64,000 nucleotides of DNA from Fluviicola chungangensis (GTDB taxonomy: Bacteria > Bacteroidota > Bacteroidia > Flavobacteriales_D > Crocinitomicaceae), in NCBI RefSeq assembly GCF_007558725.1, contig NZ_VLPL01000002.1, positions 186,001-250,000 of the forward strand, in the 5' to 3' direction. The translations under genes were made by a program, and so were the position numbers. The notes under the pieces are model-generated. The model had not been told where the DNA came from. It did no database searches and saw only the letters and a list, made by a program, of their open reading frames with translations. Shown here piece after piece: positions 43,902-52,599 of this stretch. Position 1 is the first letter of the stretch. Each line of letters starts with the position of its first letter.

Positions 43902-45091
43902 GCTGAAAAGATTAAAGAGGTACAGTTTCCTCCAAAACCGAATGAGTTGGAAAGAACATGTGTAATCGCAACTTCCGGTGTGTATCTCAAAGTCGGTTGG
44001 AAAGAGAAATCTGCAATGGGTTCCTCCACGCGCAGACTCGGATAAACTTCCTGGTTTTGTATCGAAAGGATGCTGTAAATCGCCTCCAGGACACCTGCAG
44101 CAGCCAGGGTGTGCCCGACGTATGATTTGGTTGAGCTATACGCAGGAACGTTTTTAAAGAGCTTGGAAAATGCAAAGGATTCCGTAAGGTCGTTGTTTGG
44201 TGTCCCCGTTCCATGTGCATTGATGTACTGGATATTTTCCGGTGACAGATTTGCTCGTTTCAAAGCTAATTCCATAGCCATTCTAGGGCCTCTGGCGTCA
44301 TCGGAAGTAGCTGAAGGATGAAATGCGTCGTTGCAAATTCCAAAACCCGAGAATACGGCCTGGATCTTTCCCGGATCCGAAACATCCGCTTTTCGCTCCA
44401 AGACAACATATGCCGCTGCTTCGCCAAGGCTTAATCCTTCGCGATGGGTATCAAATGGTTTGCAAGGTTCTTCACTCAATATGCGAAGTGAATTAAATCC
44501 ATTTACGGTGAATTTTGCCAGGCAGTCACTGCCACCGGCAATTACACGATCTACTTTTCCTGTTTCGAGTAAACGGGCTCCGATGGCAATGGCATTCGCA
44601 GATGAGGAACAGGCCGTATTTACGACATCGGTAATGCCTTTCATTCCATAAAAGCGAACAATTTGTAAGGCATGATCCGAACCTTCGTAATTCTTTACGT
44701 ACTCGGATGGTGAACCCTGCATGTTTGCGTCGTGATACAGATCATCCGTATAGCACATGCCACCAACGGTGCTTGAGCTGATAAATGCAGTTCTGGTTGA
44801 AGCAATATCCTCCGGACTTAATTGCGCGTGAGATACTGCTTCACGAAATGCCTTCATCGCGATCAGTGTCGTTCGGGTAAAACCATGTCCTTTCTTGAGG
44901 GCCAATTCTTCCAGAAGAGACTCGTCACTTTGATCAATCTCACCGAATACAAGTGAACCGGCATAGTGAGATTTGAAATGTTTGGCTTTTTTGATCCCCG
45001 AAATTTCATGCTTCAGAGAATAAAGATTTTCAGCAATTGTCAATCCAATTGAACTGATTGCACCCATTCCTGTTACAACAATTTCAGTCAT
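43892..45091 (-). CDS. beta-ketoacyl-ACP synthase (FabF-like)
   Basis: A 399-residue KS with the complete Cys-His-His triad: Cys161 in NTACSSSANA, His293 in NAHGTGTP and His327 in YVGHTLAAAG. It condenses malonyl-ACP onto the growing chain. The ACP (45097) precedes it by 5 bp and the CLF follows with a 10 bp overlap, giving an ACP-KS-CLF module. Confidence 0.9.
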   Translation of the reverse strand: MTEIVVTGMGAISSIGLTIAENLYSLKHEISGIKKAKHFKSHYAGSLVFGEIDQSDESLLEELALKKGHGFTRTTLIAMKAFREAVSHAQLSPEDIASTRTAFISSSTVGGMCYTDDLYHDANMQGSPSEYVKNYEGSDHALQIVRFYGMKGITDVVNTACSSSANAIAIGARLLETGKVDRVIAGGSDCLAKFTVNGFNSLRILSEEPCKPFDTHREGLSLGEAAAYVVLERKADVSDPGKIQAVFSGFGICNDAFHPSATSDDARGPRMAMELALKRANLSPENIQYINAHGTGTPNNDLTESFAFSKLFKNVPAYSSTKSYVGHTLAAAGVLEAIYSILSIQNQEVYPSLRVEEPIADFSFQPTLRYTPEVAITHVLSNSFGFGGNCTSLIFSACI

Positions 45092-45096
45092 AGATC

Positions 45097-45366
45097 TTAT
45101 TTTGTTCTATTCGCAATAATATAATCTACGATTGTATTGACGTCAACCAAAATTTGTCTACCCTCAGTTGGATTTTTGATCTTAATCCCGTACTCACGGT
45201 CCAATAAAACGATCAATTCCACAGAATCAATAGAATCTAAACCTAGTTCTTCCCCGAATAACGGAACATCATTCTGAATATCTGCCGGAGCTAAATCCAA
45301 CAGGTTCAAATACTTGATTAAATGCTCTTTGAACTCAACGATTAATTCTTCTCTGTTTGTAGTCAT
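45097..45366 (-). CDS. acyl carrier protein
   Basis: An 89-residue ACP. The phosphopantetheine site is Ser45 in LGLDSIDSVEL, in the usual position. It is longer at the N-terminus than fatty-acid ACP. It starts 3 bp after the permease gene and most likely loads the KS/CLF pair that follows. Confidence 0.93.
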   Translation of the reverse strand: MTTNREELIVEFKEHLIKYLNLLDLAPADIQNDVPLFGEELGLDSIDSVELIVLLDREYGIKIKNPTEGRQILVDVNTIVDYIIANRTK

Positions 45367-45369
45367 ATT

Positions 45370-46650
45370 TTAAATATAATTTTGAATTCTCAACTTGATG
45401 AATATCAATAGCTGACAAATTACCGTGAACAAAAATAAGAAAGTTATAGTACCAATTAATTCACTCCACGCACCATTTTTCAAGAAAAGCGTATAATAAC
45501 CTTCCAGACACCACTTCAGGGGTGAAATATTTCCGATGGCTTGCATGTAATCGGGCATCACAAAATTAGGGACCCAAATTCCTCCGATTGCCGCAAAAAT
45601 GATGATTGAAATGGCCCCGAAACCATTCGCCTGTTCTTGTGTTTTGGCGTAGGTCCCAACTAAAACGGCATAAGAAATGGCGGAAACTGCCGAAAGCAAC
45701 GTAACCACCAAAAAGGGCAGGAATGCATTCGGCATGGCCAGCTGCGGTAAACCGATGTGTGGGAAAATGTAAATTCCCATCAGGAAAAGCAATAGCAATT
45801 GGGATAAAGCAACGAAAAGATACACCAGGAATTTGGAGATCAATGTCAATGCAAAACCCCGTGGAATGGTTTGAAGTCTTAGAAAACTTCCCGATAAGCG
45901 TTCCTTTACAATATTTCCTCCCAGGGAAATAACCATGAAGAACATCGCGAAGATTGACCAGGCAGGCACATTGTGCTGGCTGGAATTCGGGATCAATTCT
46001 GCGACTTCGTTTAGGCTTGCATTCGCAATTTTCAGTTTGGTTTCGCGGTTAATGATTGCCTGGCGGATATTTTGTGGAATGGAATCATACCCCATTTCCT
46101 GGAATAGTTTTCCCACCATTTCTTCGTTCTCAATTCCGTTTGTAATGGCCTGAATTCCATTAATAACAGAGATGCGAAAATTTTCCTGCACAATCGGGTC
46201 AAAATAAATCGCAATTTCCTGTTTCTCCGGGGTCACTTTGGGGGCTTTTTCGATCACACCCATTTGTTCCAGCATGAGTTTGGAAATATTGTCTGCATTG
46301 CTGGCAAGCCGCTCACTAAAGTTAGACGGAATATAAATCCCGAGCATTGCATCTTCGTCAATAGTTATCCGTTTTACGGCACTTTCGGAAAGATGGTCGT
46401 TTTTCCTGATCTCAAAACTTCCGGAATGAACCAATGCTTTTACAAGGGAATCACCCAAAGATCCTCTATCCTGATTGGAGATGAGAACGGTGAGTTTGTT
46501 TTCGTTTACGATTTGAAAGGCGCTGTTTTGTACGATGGTAATGATAAAAACCAGCAAGAGCGGCATCAGGTACATCAACAGCAAACCCACTTTATCGTGA
46601 AGTACCAGCAACAGTTCTTTCCATATGGAGGCCTTTAATTTTCTCATCAA
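45370..46650 (-). CDS. ABC-2-type transporter permease
   Basis: A 426-residue protein with one N-terminal membrane helix (about 19-37), a large periplasmic region (about 40-230) and five to six C-terminal helices, the layout of ABC-2 exporters with an extracytoplasmic domain (YhiH/NatB-like). Encoded directly after the ATPase gene (4 bp overlap), so the pair is an exporter. Within the cluster it could move the pigment or an acyl intermediate across the inner membrane. Confidence 0.85.
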   Translation of the reverse strand: MMRKLKASIWKELLLVLHDKVGLLLMYLMPLLLVFIITIVQNSAFQIVNENKLTVLISNQDRGSLGDSLVKALVHSGSFEIRKNDHLSESAVKRITIDEDAMLGIYIPSNFSERLASNADNISKLMLEQMGVIEKAPKVTPEKQEIAIYFDPIVQENFRISVINGIQAITNGIENEEMVGKLFQEMGYDSIPQNIRQAIINRETKLKIANASLNEVAELIPNSSQHNVPAWSIFAMFFMVISLGGNIVKERLSGSFLRLQTIPRGFALTLISKFLVYLFVALSQLLLLFLMGIYIFPHIGLPQLAMPNAFLPFLVVTLLSAVSAISYAVLVGTYAKTQEQANGFGAISIIIFAAIGGIWVPNFVMPDYMQAIGNISPLKWCLEGYYTLFLKNGAWSELIGTITFLFLFTVICQLLIFIKLRIQNYI

Positions 46651-47390
46651 TCGCGTAATAAGGTTCCGGTCAGTTTCAGAATCAGTTCTTCCAGGTTATT
46701 TACAGCATGTTTTTTTAACAAATTTGTCAGCGTTTCACTTGCAATGATCTTTCCATGATCGATCAACACGATCTGATTACAAAATTCTTCCGCTTCTTTT
46801 AAATGATGGGAAGTATAAATAATCGTCGTTCCCTGGTGATTCAACTCCTGAAGCAGGTTCATGATCGCGATCTTACTCTGAACATCCACTCCGACAGTCG
46901 GTTCATCCAGGAATAGAATGGAAGGATTGTGGAGCAAGGAAATGATGAGGTTCAACCGACGTTTCATTCCACCCGAAAAAGTGGATACTTTTTGGTTTTT
47001 TACGTGAAAAAGTCCGACTTTTTGCAGCAAATCATCTATTTTTTGTTCTAATTCTGCTTTCTGGAGATTATACAGGCTTCCGAAATAAGACAAATTTTGC
47101 TTGGCTGTCAATTCCGGGAAAAAGGAAAAATCCTGGGGAACAAACCCCAGTTTGCTTCTAATTTCGCGTGGGGTTTTCTCTCCGTCCAAATAATACTTTA
47201 CCGAACCGAGCGTGGGGTTCAAAATACTGCAAAGAATGGAGATCAAAGTTGTTTTTCCGGCACCGTTCGGACCGAAAATCCCTACAATTTCTCCTTTTTC
47301 AACGGTAAAATCAATTCCGTCCAAACTTGGAACAGCACTTTTACCGTAGGTTTTATAAACGTTTGAAACATGCAAAAGAGTCTCCTGCAT
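46647..47390 (-). CDS. ABC transporter ATP-binding protein
   Basis: The 247-residue ATPase has Walker A GPNGAGKTT (40-48), the Q-loop LGFVPQD, the signature STFSGGMKRRL and Walker B ILFLDEPTVGVD, with H-loop TSHH. It belongs to the DrrA/NatA-like ABC-2 class. It pairs with the permease downstream. Confidence 0.93.
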   Translation of the reverse strand: MQETLLHVSNVYKTYGKSAVPSLDGIDFTVEKGEIVGIFGPNGAGKTTLISILCSILNPTLGSVKYYLDGEKTPREIRSKLGFVPQDFSFFPELTAKQNLSYFGSLYNLQKAELEQKIDDLLQKVGLFHVKNQKVSTFSGGMKRRLNLIISLLHNPSILFLDEPTVGVDVQSKIAIMNLLQELNHQGTTIIYTSHHLKEAEEFCNQIVLIDHGKIIASETLTNLLKKHAVNNLEELILKLTGTLLRD

Positions 47391-47395
47391 CTCGT

Positions 47396-48403
47396 TTAGA
47401 ATTTGATTTTCGCCAATTCTTTAAATGCTTCTTTTTCTACTGCACTGATCTCTACCAATAAGTCAGCACAAGCATCAAAATCTTTTTGTTCGGTTAAACG
47501 CCCTTTGTAAATCCCGGACATTTGGAGTGCGCTGTCTCTCCACAAGTCACCTGCTTTGGTCATCGTTTCTGAGATACTGGCCAATTGGTCATTCTGCATA
47601 ATGACAGCTGCTTCTTCCAGGAATGCGGCGTATAGGAAACGGAATCCACCTCCTCCGGTACCGATTTCTTCCTGCATACGGACAATCTGTCCTAAGTGAA
47701 GACCTGCTTGGCGAGGGCCTAATTTTTCTCTCCAGCCGCGAATTTTCTTCGAAGTATAAACGATTCCTTTTACTCCTGCAATGGAACCCGGAATCTTCAG
47801 CATATCTCTGCAATTGCGTTTAATTCCCTTTGCAATTCCTCTCCTGATTTGTTCTTGGGTGATCTCACCGACCTGGACAGGATAATAAATATGTCCTTTG
47901 GGTGCCAGTGCACCTTTTGCAAAGCGCACGCGCTCCAGTTCTTCTGTGCTTAAAGAAGTGGTTACTTCCATCACCGGATCACTTACCAGGTAACGATCAC
48001 CTTCCTTTCCATAAACGATCAGGTTGTGTGCATTGAAATGGAAACGGTATTCTTTCGGGAAGTAAGGTAAGTGAAAAACACCCACCTGGCAGCCAACCTG
48101 GATTCCTTGAGAGATCTTCTCATCCAGAAAACGGGTTGCTTCCTTCGGGTCTTTGAATTTTTTTCGTTCCACTTTTACATCCAGTGCTTTACACGTGCGT
48201 TTAAAGATGGCTCCCGGCATTGTTCTGAATGAAATAGCTGGACCATTGTTTACGGTCATAAACGGAATATGGATGTAAAATAAACCTGAACCCATTCCAA
48301 AAGCAAGCGGCTCAGTAATGAAGTCCACCCCGTGATGCTGCAGTAAACTCACAGTAACCCCATTTTCGCAATGGGCAGTTTGGTGATGCGTAAATTCTGA
48401 CAC
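47396..48403 (-). CDS. BtrH-like (butirosin acyltransferase N-terminal domain) protein
   Basis: The 335-residue product begins HHQTAHCENGVTVSLLQHHG and continues with GMGSGLFYIHIPF, the layout of the BtrH_N domain, where the N-terminal Cys (Cys12) and a later His form a papain-like centre. In butirosin synthesis BtrH moves an acyl group from a carrier protein to an alcohol/amine acceptor. The downstream half resembles DUF4872. Its position between the DarB/132-residue gene and the ABC exporter makes it a good candidate for an acyl-transfer (ester-forming) step; that role is inference. Confidence 0.75.
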   Translation of the reverse strand: MSEFTHHQTAHCENGVTVSLLQHHGVDFITEPLAFGMGSGLFYIHIPFMTVNNGPAISFRTMPGAIFKRTCKALDVKVERKKFKDPKEATRFLDEKISQGIQVGCQVGVFHLPYFPKEYRFHFNAHNLIVYGKEGDRYLVSDPVMEVTTSLSTEELERVRFAKGALAPKGHIYYPVQVGEITQEQIRRGIAKGIKRNCRDMLKIPGSIAGVKGIVYTSKKIRGWREKLGPRQAGLHLGQIVRMQEEIGTGGGGFRFLYAAFLEEAAVIMQNDQLASISETMTKAGDLWRDSALQMSGIYKGRLTEQKDFDACADLLVEISAVEKEAFKELAKIKF

Positions 48404-48801
48404 TAAGCTTTAAAATTTTTGAGTTCGTTAATGGAGATTTCAAATGCATCCGCGTAGCGTTTCAGCACGTTATCGCTCAGTTTTTTGAATGCATTCGGTT
48501 TCAAATGTCTTTTGATACGGAACTTCCAAATGCCGGTGTATCCGGATAGTACGGTAAAATCCATCAGTTTTTCCTCCATGAAGTAAAGAATCGGACTAGC
48601 CTCTCCTTTTTTGATTTGTTCCCGTGCCTCGGCAGTTCTTCGTTCGATTTCTTTCCAGGCTTCGTCCAAAGCTACTTTTTTTGCTTCCCAGCCCGTACTT
48701 AATTCCGTATCGTATTGTCCGTCTTCGTTCTTCACATAACAAACCTCTCTTGTAAAATTTTCAAGAGCACTTTTATCTTGCGGAACTTCGGATTTTTTCA
48801 T
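48403..48801 (-). CDS. cluster protein of unknown function, 132 residues
   Basis: No family is recognised. The sequence is charged and helical (about 45-75 a possible coiled coil), with FMEEKLMDFTVLSGYTGIWKFRIKRH in the middle, and no signal peptide or membrane segment. It lies directly after DarB with no gap and overlaps the BtrH-like gene by 1 bp, so it is part of the core operon and probably an accessory or scaffold for DarB or BtrH. Confidence 0.75.
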   Translation of the reverse strand: MKKSEVPQDKSALENFTREVCYVKNEDGQYDTELSTGWEAKKVALDEAWKEIERRTAEAREQIKKGEASPILYFMEEKLMDFTVLSGYTGIWKFRIKRHLKPNAFKKLSDNVLKRYADAFEISINELKNFKA

Positions 48802-49950
48802 TTAGCACACAGTTAAGTAAGCAAACACGTATGAGAATCTGGAGCTTTCGGGAACTGCAAGTAAAATGGTGTCACCTGCTTTTAATTTCCCGCTGTTGAA
48901 CAATTCATCAACCATCAAGTAAATGGAGCCCGCCCCCACGTTGCCGTGTGTAGCAAGGTTCGAGAACCAGCGTTCCTTGGGAATTTCCATCCCGTTTTCA
49001 GCCAGTTGCTTATAAATCTTGTCTTCAAAGAAATAACTGGACATGTGTGGCAGGAACCAAGTCACATCTTCGTTGGTCAGATTACTCTCTTCAAATTTGG
49101 TTTTCAGTTTATGGAATCCCAATTTCACAATGTATTCGTCCAAAAGCTTCACGTCCTGTTTGATACTGAGGATGGATTTTTCAATCATGTCCTGCGGATC
49201 GTAATCCATGTAGCTTTTCAACGTGCCATCTTCCATTTTATCGGCGGCCATATACATACATGCTTCGATCTCGTTGGCAAAAGAAACCCCCTCTACCCAA
49301 TCAATCCGCAACGAAAGGCCATTGGTGCTTTTTTTGTCTTCCAACATGAAAACAGCAGCGCCATCAGATAACATCCAGCGAAGGAAATCTTTATCGAAAG
49401 ACAAGTACGGGTTTTCTTCCAATTCCGTCAGCTTTTGAATTTCCAATTCAAATTTATCGGAGCTCAATACGCGGGATAAGCGCTCTGAACCGGAAGAAAT
49501 CGCTTTTTTACTCATTCCCGATTTGATAGCCATGTAGGCATATTTCATTGCATGCATTCCGGAACAGCAAACTCCGGAAGGAGAAACTACTTCAATATTT
49601 CCGGATTCCGGTAACCATCCATGAACCATCACACCGTGCGATGGCATCATTTGGTCCGGCGAGGATGTTCCGCAGCTGAGCAAATCGATTTCCTTGATTT
49701 CCTCTGGATTATCCTGAAACAAATTGCGAATAGCCAATGAAACCATTTCTGAATTGGTATGAGTGGCCGTCCCATCTTTACGAATTGCATAATACCGGTT
49801 TTTGATTCCGTTGTTACGCAAAACAATTCTTCTCGATTTAGAAGCACGGTCGTTAATTAATCCTAAATATTCTTCCATTTCATCATTTGAAATGGGAGTA
49901 TTAGGTAAAAAAGATGCCGTACGTGTTATATATACTTCCTTCAAGCTCAT
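48802..49950 (-). CDS. darB: DarB-type beta-ketoacyl synthase III (dialkylresorcinol synthase)
   Basis: A 382-residue FabH-fold protein. The Cys nucleophile lies in GVCCSGMHAM (Cys129), with His302 in LPHMSS and Asn337 in HGNVGAGS completing a KAS III triad. DarB condenses and cyclises beta-ketoacyl thioesters towards 2,5-dialkylresorcinols in Pseudomonas, Flavobacterium and Chitinophaga. Identification rests on fold, position next to DarA and the pathway context. It begins 3 bp after darA's stop codon. Confidence 0.85.
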   Translation of the reverse strand: MSLKEVYITRTASFLPNTPISNDEMEEYLGLINDRASKSRRIVLRNNGIKNRYYAIRKDGTATHTNSEMVSLAIRNLFQDNPEEIKEIDLLSCGTSSPDQMMPSHGVMVHGWLPESGNIEVVSPSGVCCSGMHAMKYAYMAIKSGMSKKAISSGSERLSRVLSSDKFELEIQKLTELEENPYLSFDKDFLRWMLSDGAAVFMLEDKKSTNGLSLRIDWVEGVSFANEIEACMYMAADKMEDGTLKSYMDYDPQDMIEKSILSIKQDVKLLDEYIVKLGFHKLKTKFEESNLTNEDVTWFLPHMSSYFFEDKIYKQLAENGMEIPKERWFSNLATHGNVGAGSIYLMVDELFNSGKLKAGDTILLAVPESSRFSYVFAYLTVC

Positions 49951-49953
49951 TCC

Positions 49954-50865
49954 TTATCTCAATTGAGTGCCTCTGTAATATGCTAATTCGCGTTTTATAT
50001 GTTGTCCTTTAAACGGGCGTACAAAGATATGATATATCATTAAAACAATTGGCGAAACGATAAATAAAGCGAAAATCAAATAATATTTAAAGAAGTTAAT
50101 CCAGAATTTTCGATTTCCTCCTTTCGCCGTTTTCTTTGTAATCAAATTTGCCCAAATCCTGAAAAGCATTTTTGCACGGGATTCTATAAATAGAATAGAA
50201 ACCGGAATAATTACCCCGCCTTTCGCAACAAGTGCATCCTGGAATTCATCCGTTTGATTGGCACTTAATTTCTCCTTTAATAAGGCTCCAAACTGGCTGA
50301 CATCCCGAATGTCTTCGTCCGAAACACCCGGTATTGGAAAAACACCCCATTTCTTCGTCTTTTGTCCGGTCAACATCCAATGCAAGATGGTGACTACGCT
50401 GATCAAGTTACTGGTTTTGTCGATTAAGGGAACATTCCCAATTAATTTCCCTCCGGCAGAAGCAATTTGTTGTTTAACTGCTTCCTGGGCATTGATCCAC
50501 ATATTTCTGCATCCGAGCACACTTACAATGTTTGTACCATTCATGATTTTGCGGAATTCCTCATCCTGCAAAATAGCTGATGCTGGAAGGGAAGGGGATA
50601 GGAACCAGGGCTGATATCCGAAAATAATCAGATCGTATTGCGAGCGTTCAAAATGAAGCGGTTTGATCGGAACGGGTTTTTCAAGAACTGTTTCAGGCAT
50701 GGCGTCAAAAAATGAAGCACTTGTCCAGGGAAATGGAAATGGTGTTGACGGTTCAACTTTTATCCATTCTATCGTGCTGTCAGCAAATGGTTTACAAAAA
50801 TTTTGCAGAATTTCCGTGAGTTGTCCGGATTGAGAATAATGAATAACTAAGATGTTCTGTGCCAT
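49954..50865 (-). CDS. darA: DarA-type aromatase / dialkylresorcinol condensing enzyme
   Basis: The 303-residue protein opens with a flavodoxin-like strand-loop (NILVIHYSQSGQLTEILQNF, about 4-23), followed by an alpha/beta region with IIFGYQPWFLSPSLPASA, and ends with a membrane segment (about 261-290). This unusual layout, together with darB directly downstream, matches DarA of flexirubin and dialkylresorcinol clusters, which acts in ring aromatisation. First gene of the downstream operon. Confidence 0.85.
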   Translation of the reverse strand: MAQNILVIHYSQSGQLTEILQNFCKPFADSTIEWIKVEPSTPFPFPWTSASFFDAMPETVLEKPVPIKPLHFERSQYDLIIFGYQPWFLSPSLPASAILQDEEFRKIMNGTNIVSVLGCRNMWINAQEAVKQQIASAGGKLIGNVPLIDKTSNLISVVTILHWMLTGQKTKKWGVFPIPGVSDEDIRDVSQFGALLKEKLSANQTDEFQDALVAKGGVIIPVSILFIESRAKMLFRIWANLITKKTAKGGNRKFWINFFKYYLIFALFIVSPIVLMIYHIFVRPFKGQHIKRELAYYRGTQLR

Positions 50866-50909
50866 ACTTAACTGGGTTCTGAATAAAAGTGTTTAAGCTT
50901 TTACCTGTA

Positions 50910-50917
50910 CAAATTTA
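50910..50917 (-). promoter_or_regulatory. promoter core TAnnTTTG for the darA operon
   Basis: TAAATTTG on the minus strand lies 44 bp before the darA ATG, in the 154 bp gap shared with the divergent glycosyltransferase gene. Confidence 0.45.
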
Positions 50918-51005
50918 ACAAGGTTTTGTTTCTAAACTACTTTTTTGCGCTCTTTTGAAAAGCTCATCCGTTGATTTTAGGAATGAATTCTTGAAAAGTT
51001 ATGAT

Positions 51006-51013
51006 TAATTTTG
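51006..51013 (+). promoter_or_regulatory. promoter core TAnnTTTG for the glycosyltransferase-DUF2062 gene
   Basis: TAATTTTG ends 6 bp before the ATG at 51020; this supports the 51020 start over the TTG at 51011. Confidence 0.45.
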
Positions 51014-51019
51014 TGCGAC

Positions 51020-52189
51020 ATGGAATCAAGTCTGGCATCAATTACAAGTATAAACGGTTGCGTAATTATTCCCACCTACAATAACGAACGTACTTTGGAG
51101 CGTGTTATTCGCGAGGTGCTGATTTATGTTCCGTCTCATTGCATAATCATTGTCAATGACGGGGCAACGGATTCCACTCCCGAGATTTTGAAATCTTTTG
51201 AAGAAGAAGTTACTATTCTGACCAATGAAGTGAACAAAGGGAAAGGTTATTCTTTGCGAAGGGCTTTTAAGTTTGCCCGGGAAAAAGGGTATTCGAATGC
51301 GTTGACGATCGATTCGGACGGCCAGCATTATCCCAACGATATTCCGGTATTGATCGAACATGCTCTGGAACATCCCGGGGCGGTCATTATGGGTTCCAGG
51401 AATATGAGCCAGGAAGGAGTTCCGCAAAAAAGTTCTTTCGGGAATAAATTCTCCAATTTCTGGTTCAAAGTGGAAACCTGGATTACCTTACCGGACACAC
51501 AGACCGGTTTTCGGATTTATCCATTGAACCCGCTGAAGAAGATCTGGTTGTTCACCAATAAATTTGAATTGGAGATCGAGGTTATTGTAAAGTTAGCCTG
51601 GCGTTTTGTTCCTTTTGTGGCAGTTCCCATCCAAGTGAAATACGATCCTTCCGAACGCGTTTCTCATTTTCGGCCGGCGAGGGATTTTACGCGAATCAGT
51701 ATTTTGAATACGGTTTTGGTACTTACTGCCCTGATTTGGTATTATCCGAGAAAACTGTTTTCCATTCAAACCTGGAATGTGATCAAACACGAGGCAATCA
51801 AACCGGAAGAGCCGAATTTCCGGAAGGCACTTTCTATCGGATTTGGATTTTTTATGGGGATTGTTCCGCTTTGGGGATTTCAATTATTAATCGGGATACC
51901 ACTGGCAGTTCTGTTCCGGATGAATAAGGTGCTGTTCATTGCTGCTGCAAACATTTCCATTCCACCGATGATCCCGTTTATTATTTATGGCAGTTTTCTT
52001 TGCGGACAATTGTTCTTAACGGGTGAAACGAATTCAGCACAATTGACTGACATGAGCCTGGAAGCGATTCAAAACAATGTATATCAATACGCAATCGGAG
52101 CCTTCATCTTTGCAACGATTGCTTTCGTGTTGTCTTTTTTGGTGAGCTTTACCCTGTTGAAGCTATTCCGCAAGGAACCAAAATTATAA
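51020..52189 (+). CDS. family 2 glycosyltransferase fused to a DUF2062 membrane domain
   Basis: A 389-residue protein. The GT2 domain (about 8-210) has GCVIIPTYNNERTLERVI and the metal-binding IDSDGQHYPND (about 98-108). The C-terminal DUF2062 domain (about 250-385) has KALSIGFGFFMGIVPLWGFQ and several membrane helices. This fusion is common in Bacteroidota near envelope and aryl-polyene genes. It is on the opposite strand to both pigment operons and sits between them, divergent from darA. It may glycosylate a lipid carrier or the pigment; unproven. Confidence 0.85.
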   Translation: MESSLASITSINGCVIIPTYNNERTLERVIREVLIYVPSHCIIIVNDGATDSTPEILKSFEEEVTILTNEVNKGKGYSLRRAFKFAREKGYSNALTIDSDGQHYPNDIPVLIEHALEHPGAVIMGSRNMSQEGVPQKSSFGNKFSNFWFKVETWITLPDTQTGFRIYPLNPLKKIWLFTNKFELEIEVIVKLAWRFVPFVAVPIQVKYDPSERVSHFRPARDFTRISILNTVLVLTALIWYYPRKLFSIQTWNVIKHEAIKPEEPNFRKALSIGFGFFMGIVPLWGFQLLIGIPLAVLFRMNKVLFIAAANISIPPMIPFIIYGSFLCGQLFLTGETNSAQLTDMSLEAIQNNVYQYAIGAFIFATIAFVLSFLVSFTLLKLFRKEPKL

Positions 52190-52233
52190 ATCTGTAGGCA
52201 CACAATTATTCGCGTACCTAAAGGATATTGATT

Positions 52234-52599
52234 TTAATAATAAATTCCGCTGAATTTCAAACAAACTCCTTCCGATGTGCTCAATTGCCCTGAAACTTTC
52301 AGATTTTGACCTTCCTGTTCTGTCACGGTCATTTTGAAAGTCGCTTCAGGAGTGTTCACCGGATTTAAAACAGCCAAAAATTTGCTGGTAGCCAGGGTTT
52401 TTAATTGGATAACTCTGTTGAACTGTGTCCCGAGGATTTCCTTTACCAATTCCAACTGCACCACTCCGGGTGTTACCGGATTGCCCGGGAAGTGTCCTTT
52501 GTAAATGGGATGTTTTGCATCAATGGTAAACGTTGCTTCCAGAATATTATCTTTAAATGTCAACGCATTGATCGTATAAAAAGTATCTTTTAAAATCAT
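52234..52599 (-). CDS. 3-hydroxyacyl-ACP dehydratase (FabZ/ApeI-like hotdog)
   Basis: A 121-residue hotdog protein with the catalytic loop KGHFPGNPVTPG (His36 in HFPG) and the helix GVVQLELVKE. It dehydrates beta-hydroxyacyl-ACP to the enoyl form. It is the last gene of the upstream operon and overlaps the LolA-like gene by 1 bp. Confidence 0.85.
   Translation of the reverse strand: MILKDTFYTINALTFKDNILEATFTIDAKHPIYKGHFPGNPVTPGVVQLELVKEILGTQFNRVIQLKTLATSKFLAVLNPVNTPEATFKMTVTEQEGQNLKVSGQLSTSEGVCLKFSGIYY

Noticed and set aside
52190-52233. TAGGCAC/GTACCTA as a terminator between the convergent glycosyltransferase and dehydratase genes
   Set aside because: One mismatch in a 7 bp stem, an 11 nt AT-rich loop and no T-run make it weak.
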